In this document: positions 34,277-41,314 of the stretch, piece after piece
How the letters are laid out: each line of letters begins with the position of its first letter
Position numbering within the stretch: the stretch's first letter is position 1
NCBI GenBank assembly: GCA_963921305.4
Contig: CAWUEX030000002.1
Coordinates: 1,984,001 to 2,048,000, forward strand
Length of the DNA stretch: 64,000 nt
Source: CAWUEX02 sp963921305
GTDB lineage: Bacteria; Pseudomonadota; Alphaproteobacteria; Rhodospirillales; Rhodospirillaceae
Direction: 5' to 3'
Translations under genes and position numbers: made by a program
Notes under the pieces: model-generated
What the model saw: only the letters and a program-made list of their open reading frames with translations
What the model was told of the DNA's origin: nothing
Database searches by the model: none

Positions 34277-34300
34277 ATTGCATAAAATATTACATACAAT
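34277..34300. promoter_or_regulatory. Predicted GntR operator F (two abutting 12-bp units)
   Basis: ATTGCATAAAAT (34277-34288) and ATTACATACAAT (34289-34300) are direct abutting copies, each 11 of 12 to ATTGCATACAAT. It lies between the divergent genes at 34219 and 34351. Confidence 0.7.
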
Positions 34301-34350
34301 AATGAGGGTCAAAAGACGCGGCATGACGCATTTAGGGCAGGGGGGATCAA

Positions 34351-35388
34351 ATGGTATCCGAGCATTGGCGGCGCGATGAACCGACGTTCTATAACTTTTT
34401 AGCGTTGGAGCGTGCGCCACTCAGCGCGCCCGATCCGCTCGGCGGTCTTGCAGGCGGCCTCATGAGCCGCGATGCCAAGTCGGAGTCACAAACCTATGTG
34501 GTGGAGGTCGCTCACGGCTGGTCTATGCAGACCGATGCCAAAGAGGCGTCGCTGGAGTTTTTCGTTCTCCGCGGAGACCTCGCGCTTAATGGGGAAATGG
34601 TCGGCAGTGGCGGATATATCCACATGCCGCAGCTCGCCGGCGGCGGTGAAGTTACCTCCAAGACTGGTGCGTTGGCCTTGGCCTTTTGGAACCCCAACAT
34701 CCCAGCCTATTCTTATCCCGTCACACGCAACCGCACGATTAAGACTTGGGAAAAACCCTGGACCCCAAGCATTCCCGGCGCGCACGGTGTCATGCATAAA
34801 TCTCTCCGCCTGCCGGATCCCACCCCCCATCCTAATGACGAAGGGTTCGACGGCGGGCCAGGCGGATACATCCGCTTCCAATATATCGAACCGAATATGA
34901 TCGCGGACGAAGAGCACGTTCATCACGAATGCTGGGAGGAGATTATCCTGTTGCAGGGGGACTGCTTCCTCATCAATGAAGGGCAGATGGGGATCGGTAG
35001 TGTGGTTGGCCACCCTCAGGAGTGGTACCACGCCCCCTTCGTCTCGCGGTCCGGGGCCCTGATCCTCGTGCACACCGATGCGCCGATGGGATTCCCCTGG
35101 CCGCCACGCCCCTATCCGGAAGCTCGCAAGCTGTGCGGGCACTATCTCGACTCGGCGCCGTTTGATGTGCCGACGGAACATGTGGCGTGGGACGATCATC
35201 CGATTAGAGACCTGCAAGAGGGCTCGGCCGATTACCAAGCGTGGCGCAAAAGTCCGGACGGCCAGAAGTGGGGCGGATACGAAACGACGACAGAGGTGCC
35301 CTATCGTCCGGCTGGGCGGGGGGTTGCATCCGACTACCGCGCGAGTTGGACACGCGGCGGCGAAGCCCCGAATTTCGCTAAAAAATAG
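34351..35388 (+). CDS. Two-domain cupin (bicupin) protein
   Basis: 345 residues, GGGGGG leader. The first cupin (about 30-130) is degraded: LEFFVLRGDLALNGEMVGSGGYIHMPQ without a full His set. The second (about 165-260) keeps a metal site: DEEHVHHECWEEIILLQGDCFLIN (HxH and Glu) with PQEWYHAPFVSRSGALILVH (second His). It resembles DUF4437-type or ureidoglycine aminohydrolase-type bicupins, but I cannot choose between them. A dioxygenase, hydrolase or isomerase role is possible. Confidence 0.7.
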   Translation: MVSEHWRRDEPTFYNFLALERAPLSAPDPLGGLAGGLMSRDAKSESQTYVVEVAHGWSMQTDAKEASLEFFVLRGDLALNGEMVGSGGYIHMPQLAGGGEVTSKTGALALAFWNPNIPAYSYPVTRNRTIKTWEKPWTPSIPGAHGVMHKSLRLPDPTPHPNDEGFDGGPGGYIRFQYIEPNMIADEEHVHHECWEEIILLQGDCFLINEGQMGIGSVVGHPQEWYHAPFVSRSGALILVHTDAPMGFPWPPRPYPEARKLCGHYLDSAPFDVPTEHVAWDDHPIRDLQEGSADYQAWRKSPDGQKWGGYETTTEVPYRPAGRGVASDYRASWTRGGEAPNFAKK

Positions 35389-35395
35389 AGCCGGA

Positions 35396-36049
35396 TTACT
35401 TGGGTACGATTGAGATCACCCATTGCATATGGGTGACAAAGGCCGTCGTTGACTTGTGGGGATCAAGCGTCAGCAGAGCTGCATGAATTTGCTCGTAATC
35501 ACGCATGAAGCCGTCCCAGTCCTCAGGCTTGGCGGGAATTTTTTCCGCGAACAGCGGATTGAAGAAATGAAACGGCACGCGCCGGTAGAAGAAATTGACG
35601 TAATAGTTTTCCGAAATCTCGTTCAGGTCGACATGGTATTCATAGAGACTGCGAATATAGGGCAGGGGAATACGATTGTCATAGGCATTGCGAATTCGTT
35701 GAATCGCTTTTTCCATGATCTTCTTATTTTTGGGTTTATCCATCTTTGGGGTGGCGAGGCGCACACCCAAAACGCATATTGCTTCGGTGAAATCGAGGAG
35801 GTCGATGAGTTCCTTGGTCGAAACCTTGCGGATCATCGCCCCGCGGTTAGGAACGAGATCGACAACGCCTTCACCCGCCAACACGTGAAGGGCCTCGCGC
35901 ACGGGCGCCCGGCTGACGTCAAACTCCTCGGCCAGGTCAGCGGCGATCAGGCGTTGCCCGGGCGCATAACGCCCTTGCTCAACCCCGGTCGTGATTTTGT
36001 CGACAACATATTGAACCAGCGACTGGCCGTTCTGACCGTTTTTCGCCAT
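35396..36049 (-). CDS. GntR-family regulator, FadR/FCD type
   Basis: 217 residues. The N-terminal winged helix (about 18-75) is typical: ITTGVEQGRYAPGQRLIAADLAEEF, VSRAPVREALHVLAGEGVVDLVPNRGAMIRKVS. The C-terminal all-helical part (EYHVDLNEISENYYVNFF and flanks) fits the FCD effector domain, though its metal His set is incomplete. It is the only regulator in the island. Operator G lies between it and the CMD gene, so it probably also controls itself. It is convergent with the bicupin, seven bases away. Confidence 0.9.
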   Translation of the reverse strand: MAKNGQNGQSLVQYVVDKITTGVEQGRYAPGQRLIAADLAEEFDVSRAPVREALHVLAGEGVVDLVPNRGAMIRKVSTKELIDLLDFTEAICVLGVRLATPKMDKPKNKKIMEKAIQRIRNAYDNRIPLPYIRSLYEYHVDLNEISENYYVNFFYRRVPFHFFNPLFAEKIPAKPEDWDGFMRDYEQIHAALLTLDPHKSTTAFVTHMQWVISIVPK

Positions 36050-36250
36050 TAAGCGAGCCTTCCTTGATCCTGTGGACTGCTAACGGACTTCGCTACGATA
36101 TGGCGCGGTCAGAAAGCGAACCTTGTACTGGGCGGTTTACACCAAGCGGACGGATATATCCTTAACAAAGTTAGGTCCTGAAGCACCTGATCGATTTAGA
36201 GGAAATCATCTGCCGACTGAGCGCGCGCCACCATGAGTCGGCGGTTGTAT

Positions 36251-36274
36251 TAAGTATGCAATATTGCATACAAT
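36251..36274. promoter_or_regulatory. Predicted GntR operator G (two abutting 12-bp units)
   Basis: TAAGTATGCAAT (36251-36262) abuts ATTGCATACAAT (36263-36274), giving a perfect 18-base palindrome GTATGCAATATTGCATAC at 36254-36271. It lies between the GntR gene (start 36049) and the CMD-like gene (start 36349) and is the clearest site in the window. Confidence 0.75.
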
Positions 36275-36348
36275 TTGAGTCGGGCGATACCCGTAAATTC
36301 AGCGTCCCGCCATCCTGGCCGTGCGTCAGTCCATTCAAGGAGACCGAA

Positions 36349-36930
36349 ATGCCCAACCCGTTGCTCAATCGTGTTCCCCGTGACGATATGGATGAAGACA
36401 CCCAAGCGGTATGGGATTTGGGTATGGAGCGCTCCGGCGAAGCTGCAGTCGTCGAGGTGTTCGCCAACAGCCCTGCGATGATGCAGTGGTACTTCGACGG
36501 ATTCTATAAAAACGTTTTCTACAACGACAACCCGGATATGAAACTGGACGTGCGCACCAAAGAGCTGTTGCGCCTGAAGCTGTCCAAGCAACACGGCTGT
36601 TACTTCTGCAACAAGTGGAACACCATTGACGGTCTCAATGCCGGGCTGACTCAAGAGCAGATCGACAACATTCCCACAGCGTCCCCAGAGCATTTTGATG
36701 AGAAAGACCTAGCTGTCATCGAACTGGCCGAGCAAATGATGCTGCAAAACATGCACGGGGAATACGCGCCCGATCTGCATGCGCGATTGAAGAAGTACTA
36801 TTCGGACGAAGAGCTTGTGGAAATGGGTTTTGTGGCCGCGGTTCTGACCGGCATGGCGAAATATCTGTTCGTGTTTGACCTGGTGACCAAAGAGGATGTT
36901 TGTCCGGTCGTCCCTCAGGCTGCGGAATAG
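36349..36930 (+). CDS. Carboxymuconolactone decarboxylase/AhpD-like protein
   Basis: 193 residues from ATG 36349 with AAGGAGA upstream. It follows the CMD/AhpD helical layout, with the core KELLRLKLSKQHGCYFCNKWN. The redox-type CxxC is C84-Y-F-C87, but the His that normally follows (CxxCxxxH) is Asn91. Further helices are DEKDLAVIELAEQMML and EELVEMGFVAAVLTGMAKYL. It may be a peroxidase-type reductant or a decarboxylase relative. First gene of a unit with the GMC oxidoreductase, 41 bases ahead of it. Confidence 0.8.
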   Translation: MPNPLLNRVPRDDMDEDTQAVWDLGMERSGEAAVVEVFANSPAMMQWYFDGFYKNVFYNDNPDMKLDVRTKELLRLKLSKQHGCYFCNKWNTIDGLNAGLTQEQIDNIPTASPEHFDEKDLAVIELAEQMMLQNMHGEYAPDLHARLKKYYSDEELVEMGFVAAVLTGMAKYLFVFDLVTKEDVCPVVPQAAE

Positions 36931-36971
36931 CGGGATAGTATCGTCCAGTTGGTTGCACGGGGGGCAGGGCA

Positions 36972-38660
36972 TTGAGGCGAAGAACACTTTTGGGTGCGGC
37001 GGCGGGTCTGGCCGCGGCACGCTCAAAATATGGGCGCCTGATCCGCGATGCTCATGCTGCGGAAGACATTGAATCCGAAGTTCTGATCATCGGGGCCGGT
37101 GCTTCCGGCGCAGCGGCGGCCTGGCGTCTGTCCGAGCTAGGCTTCGACGTCGTGTGTTTGGAGCAAGGCGATTGGCTCGATTACCTTGAGATTCCCAGCA
37201 TCGAGGACGACTGGGAACTGATCCGCCAGCGCAGCTGGAATCCCAACCCTAATATTCGCGGCCTTGCCAGCGATTACCCTGTCGAGGACTCTGACTCGCC
37301 GATCAAGCCGTTGATGTACAATGGCGTGGGCGGTTCCACAATCATGTGGTCCTGCCATGCACCCCGGTTTCATCCCTCGGATTTCCGCACCAACACGCTG
37401 GATGGGGTTGGTGCTGACTGGCCGCTTAGTTACTGGGACCTCGAGCCGTATTACGATCTCAATGATCGGATGTCGGGTGTGTCGGGCCTCAATGGCGATC
37501 CGGCAAACCCGGAACGTCCGCCCCGGCCACTGGCACCGCTGCCGATCGGCAAGGGCGCTGAGCGTATCGCCAGCGCTTTGGATGACATGGGGTGGCATTG
37601 GTGGCCCAACGATGTGCAGGTCTATTCGTCGGCGTATGGGAACGAGACCGGTGACTGCAACCATTGCGGCCCTTGCGAGTTGGCCTGTCCCGTGCGTGCG
37701 AAGGCCAGCACCGACGTGACGTACTGGCCGAAGGCTCTCGACAACGGGGTGCGTCTTATTTCCAAAGCGCGGGTGTTCGAGTTGGAGTCCGATGAGCGTG
37801 GGCGCGTTACGGGCGCGGCCTACTATGACCGGGACGGCGTTGTCAGGCGCGTCAGCGCCCGAGTGGTGATAGTCGCCGCGAATGGCATTGGCACGCCGCG
37901 CCTGCTGCAGCTCTCGGCATCTAAATCCCATCCGGATGGCCTGGCCAACCGCTCGGGCCAGGTGGGCCGCAATCTGATGCTGCATCCGGTTGCCTTGGTC
38001 ACCGGTGTGTTCGATGAAAACCTGGAAGGCTACAGAGGTATCACCGCCAACTGCATCACCAGTCAGGAGTTCTACGAGACCATTGACGGTGCCACCTTTA
38101 AACGCGGATACATGATTCAGTTCCTGCGCAGTCTGGGTCCGGTCTTAACCGCGCTGGGTGGATATGGCGTACCTATTCCGTGGGGTCAGGGTCATCACAA
38201 ACGCTTCTTAGAGGTGTTCAATCACACCGCGACGGCGGGCATCGTGTGTGAGGACATCGCGGACCCGAACAACCGTATTACCTTGGACAGCACGCTCACT
38301 GACGATAACGGAATCCCGGCACCGCGGATGACCTATACGTTGAGTGACAATTCAAAAGATATGATCGCCCATGGCCTGAAGACGTGTACGGAGATTATGC
38401 AAGCTGCGGGTGCGCGCGAGACCTACTCGATGGAGCTGGTGGAGCAGGGCGGATTCCATCTTATGGGAACAGCCCGCATGGGCGATGATCCCGAGACGTC
38501 CGTACTCAATCGATGGAGTCAGGCGCACGATGCCGACAATCTATTTGTGATCGACGGCAGCGCCTTCACCACCGCTGCCGCCGTTAATCCGACAAACACT
38601 CTGCAGGCACTGGCTCTGCGCGCCGCCGACAGGATTGCCGAGACCCGGGGAGAAATCTGA
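36972..38660 (+). CDS. GMC oxidoreductase with CxxCxxCxxxCP motif
   Basis: 562 residues from TTG 36972. The N-terminus RRRTLLGAAAGLAAARS is Tat-like. The FAD motif is VLIIGAGASGAAAAWRL (37-53), then NGVGGSTIMW (117-126). Residues 229-240 read CNHCGPCELACP, a ferredoxin-like Cys set (C229, C232, C235, C239). The C-terminus has the GMC active site: GGFHLMGTARMGDDP and VIDGSAFTTAAAVNPTNTLQALALRAADRI. It oxidises an alcohol group, with electrons perhaps leaving through an Fe-S cluster as in FAD-glucose dehydrogenase. The small partner follows after two bases. Confidence 0.88.
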   Translation: MRRRTLLGAAAGLAAARSKYGRLIRDAHAAEDIESEVLIIGAGASGAAAAWRLSELGFDVVCLEQGDWLDYLEIPSIEDDWELIRQRSWNPNPNIRGLASDYPVEDSDSPIKPLMYNGVGGSTIMWSCHAPRFHPSDFRTNTLDGVGADWPLSYWDLEPYYDLNDRMSGVSGLNGDPANPERPPRPLAPLPIGKGAERIASALDDMGWHWWPNDVQVYSSAYGNETGDCNHCGPCELACPVRAKASTDVTYWPKALDNGVRLISKARVFELESDERGRVTGAAYYDRDGVVRRVSARVVIVAANGIGTPRLLQLSASKSHPDGLANRSGQVGRNLMLHPVALVTGVFDENLEGYRGITANCITSQEFYETIDGATFKRGYMIQFLRSLGPVLTALGGYGVPIPWGQGHHKRFLEVFNHTATAGIVCEDIADPNNRITLDSTLTDDNGIPAPRMTYTLSDNSKDMIAHGLKTCTEIMQAAGARETYSMELVEQGGFHLMGTARMGDDPETSVLNRWSQAHDADNLFVIDGSAFTTAAAVNPTNTLQALALRAADRIAETRGEI

Positions 38661-38662
38661 CC

Positions 38663-39106
38663 ATGACCGAAGCCAAGCCTCCTCGGGCTGATGACCCCTT
38701 GTTTCTCGCTGCCCTCGAAACACTGATTCCGGAGAACACGCCATTTCCGTCGGCTGCTGCGGGCGACCTGCCGGACCGCGTTCTCGAGGATGTGGTGACA
38801 GAGGCGGGCGAGGAGGTACTGCAAATATTTCTTACGGCGTTGCCCGAGGGTTTAGCGGCTCAAGACACCGAGGCGCGTGAGGTCTCTCTTAACTCGATGC
38901 AATCCAAGTTTCCCGCTGAGTTCGCGGCAGTACTCCGCCATGTCTACAACGCCTACTACGCCGCGCCACAGGTGCGTGAGGTTTTGGAGGGCGTGGATGG
39001 CTACCCGGCCCGGCCGCCCAACTATGCGGGATATGAACTCGACCCCTTCGATGACGGCAGTTTGGCTATTCAACGTCAACGTGCGCCGTTCTGGCGGAAG
39101 GCTTGA
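38663..39106 (+). CDS. Small subunit-like partner of the GMC oxidoreductase
   Basis: 147 residues, two bases after the GMC stop. DPLFLAALETLIPENTPFPSAAAGDLPDRVLEDVV at the start and HVYNAYYAAPQVREVLEGVDGYPARPPNYAGYELDPFDD near the end recall gluconate 2-dehydrogenase subunit 3-type small subunits. It has no signal peptide, so it would need to cross with the Tat-exported large subunit or stay in the cytoplasm. Last gene of the island on this strand. Confidence 0.6.
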   Translation: MTEAKPPRADDPLFLAALETLIPENTPFPSAAAGDLPDRVLEDVVTEAGEEVLQIFLTALPEGLAAQDTEAREVSLNSMQSKFPAEFAAVLRHVYNAYYAAPQVREVLEGVDGYPARPPNYAGYELDPFDDGSLAIQRQRAPFWRKA

Positions 39107-39167
39107 GGGCGCGTGACGGTGATTATGAATTACCAACAGCAAGCTAGTTAGGCTGCGTTCGGCGACG

Positions 39168-40154
39168 TCAAATTGAGGGAAAAGCGATAACGCGTTCGGC
39201 GAGCCACAGGGTTCCGCATGCACCAACAACATAAGCTGCGAACGTTTTACCCATCACGAGGTAGCGCGGCGCTACTCGCAACAGAATATAAGCGGTGGTG
39301 AGTAGCGCGACCATGAACAGGACCTGACCAAACTCTACGCCAAGATTGAACAGGAGCAGCGCCCACACCGATTGGCTTTGTGGTAGCCCAATCTCTGACA
39401 ATGCTCCGGCGAAACCAAATCCGTGAATGAAACCAAAGCCGAAGGCGATCATCCACGGATACCGGTTTGTAAGTGATATGTCACCGCGCTGCACGACCAA
39501 CGCCTCCCGCGCGAGGAGTACCAGACTGAGCGCAATCACTGCTTCTACCGGTGGGCCTGGCAATGTGATCCCAGCCAGCGCCGACAAGCCAAGCGTAATC
39601 GAATGAGATACTGTAAACGCGGTAATGGCAATTAAGAGTTGGGTGGACTGCACCAGAAGGCATAGGCCAAGCACGAACAGTAAATGATCATAGCCGAATA
39701 TGATGTGTTCAACTCCGATGCGGAAATAGGCCTGCAAAGGCGCACCCTGATTCTGCATTTCGATTTCGTATGCAGCGGCCATTGGCCTTAGAACAGCCGA
39801 CATGCTCGAGCCATCAAGACGATTTATCTGCAAAAATACATCGGTGAGTGTTCGTTCCAATCCGTCGACACTGATTCTGCCTTGATCAAGTTTGCAACTC
39901 AGGGTCCAGCGCGAGACCACCGCGCCAGTCGCGGACTCAAGTGTAGTGGGCGCGCTTGTGCAGCTTTCCGGAAATTGTGGGTCAAGCTTTAATCGCATTC
40001 CGTCCTTTAGCGGCTGTTTCCAGGTGACCTCGAATTGCCCGTTAGCGGTCTCGGTGAGCTGCAGAAAGGCTGGGTTCACTTCATGGCCGCTGGCAACGCC
40101 AATCAAGCCGATGAGCCAAAGGCAAGCATAGACAACCGGTGAGATCAGCCTCAC
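39168..40154 (-). CDS. HupE/UreJ-like membrane protein
   Basis: 328 residues. A signal peptide (cleavage near ASGHEV) is followed by a beta-rich extracytoplasmic part (about 24-140) and then six or so membrane segments. IGVEHIIFGYDHLLFVLGLCLL and FTVSHSITLGLSAL and GFGFIHGFGFAGAL are HupE/UreJ-2 hallmarks with conserved His. These proteins are linked to metal (nickel or cobalt) permeation, but this long subgroup is uncharacterised. Four-base overlap with the PPIase-like gene upstream. Confidence 0.82.
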   Translation of the reverse strand: MRLISPVVYACLWLIGLIGVASGHEVNPAFLQLTETANGQFEVTWKQPLKDGMRLKLDPQFPESCTSAPTTLESATGAVVSRWTLSCKLDQGRISVDGLERTLTDVFLQINRLDGSSMSAVLRPMAAAYEIEMQNQGAPLQAYFRIGVEHIIFGYDHLLFVLGLCLLVQSTQLLIAITAFTVSHSITLGLSALAGITLPGPPVEAVIALSLVLLAREALVVQRGDISLTNRYPWMIAFGFGFIHGFGFAGALSEIGLPQSQSVWALLLFNLGVEFGQVLFMVALLTTAYILLRVAPRYLVMGKTFAAYVVGACGTLWLAERVIAFPSI

Positions 40155-40984
40155 TGGTTCTTCGCCCCTTCAATTATGACGTCGTATTTACTGACAATTG
40201 CTTCGATGTTTTGGGCTGTTCGACGCCGCCGTTCAGCTTCCCGCCAATCCTGCAAGACCCTTGAGCGAACCTCCCTAAACGACGGGGTGCGTTCGCTAGA
40301 TCTATCTGTGATTCGCACCAGATGCGAACCGAACGCAGAGCGTAATGGCCCCTGCCATAGGCCGTCTTCAGTTGCAGCTAGCTCGGATAGTCCAATGCAG
40401 AATTGTTCGCCGAAAACACGAAGAACTTCTGGCATGGACTGACTAACGTATTGACGCTGGAGCATGAACGGATCTCCTTTGCCGGGCCAATCTCCGGTAG
40501 GGTTCACGCGAAGGTCTTCCAGTGCTTTGGCGATCCGCGAATCCTGCCCATCTGAAAAGAAGACGTGATCAAAGGACAGCCGAAGCGGCACCTTAAATTT
40601 AGACACATTTTCTTCAAACCAAGCTACCAAAACGTTGTCGTTAGGCGTTTCGATCTGCTCCAAATCAGACAGCATAAATGTCATCTTTTGGGCCAGGCGT
40701 CGTTTCACAATCGTGTCTTCTTCCGCCATGCCTAGCTTCCTAGCTTCACGCGCGAGCACCTCATTTTGGATGTGATTACGTAAAACGGCCGTCATGTTGG
40801 CGTCGGAAGGTAAGACACCAGTCTCCGCAACATAAAGTGAAACTAGGCGCTCTATTTCCGCCTGACTGACTACGACCGTTTGAGCGGTCCTGTGATTGTA
40901 TGACGCTATCCATTGATAGATCACGAATATCGTAAGGCTCAATAAAATGAAGTGGACCAGCGGTTCTTGGAGAGTCTTCTTCAT
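40151..40984 (-). CDS. Membrane-anchored peptidyl-prolyl isomerase-like protein
   Basis: 277 residues, with one N-terminal membrane segment (about 10-27) and the rest in the periplasm. SurA/PpiC-type features: SQAEIERLVSLY, RNHIQNEVLAREARKLGM, and a parvulin-like region (LSFDHVFFSDG, GPLRSAFGSHLVRITDRSS, SFREVRSRVLQDW). Several parvulin active-site residues are not obvious, so it may be a chaperone only. Together with HupE/UreJ-like and DUF3604 genes it forms a set often seen together. Confidence 0.72.
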   Translation of the reverse strand: MKKTLQEPLVHFILLSLTIFVIYQWIASYNHRTAQTVVVSQAEIERLVSLYVAETGVLPSDANMTAVLRNHIQNEVLAREARKLGMAEEDTIVKRRLAQKMTFMLSDLEQIETPNDNVLVAWFEENVSKFKVPLRLSFDHVFFSDGQDSRIAKALEDLRVNPTGDWPGKGDPFMLQRQYVSQSMPEVLRVFGEQFCIGLSELAATEDGLWQGPLRSAFGSHLVRITDRSSERTPSFREVRSRVLQDWREAERRRRTAQNIEAIVSKYDVIIEGAKNQ

Positions 40985-41314
40985 CTAATCCCTCTGCACT
41001 CAATGAACCGGTATTGATTCTGTGCTTTGCAAATGCGCTTCTGACACGTCTGATCAATCCGCAAACCACGTTTACCGTGTTCTCATGCAAAGATGTAGTC
41101 GTTCATCCGGTGGGAGGCTGAACTAAATCTGAATTGATGGGTGCTGGACCGCCAGCGATACACATCTAAAGACCGCATTTCATAAACAGCCAATACACAT
41201 ACGAATTTTATATACCGTGAGAGTCATCTAACAGCGCTAGGATGAGCACCCGGGAGGCGGGACTGAGACTCAATAAGGTTTATCTCGATTTCTGAGGGCG
41301 GTCGGGGGCAATCA
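40985..41314. other. 330-base divergent intergenic region
   Basis: Between the PPIase-like and DUF3604 genes. It should hold both promoters. I see no gene, repeat or clear operator. Confidence 0.4.

Noticed and set aside
16265..36274. The repeated 12-bp boxes as a CRISPR array or mobile repeat
   Set aside because: They are far apart, always in promoter regions and have no regular spacers.
37137..37985. Long minus-strand frame across the GMC gene
   Set aside because: Shadow of the GMC gene; no family features.
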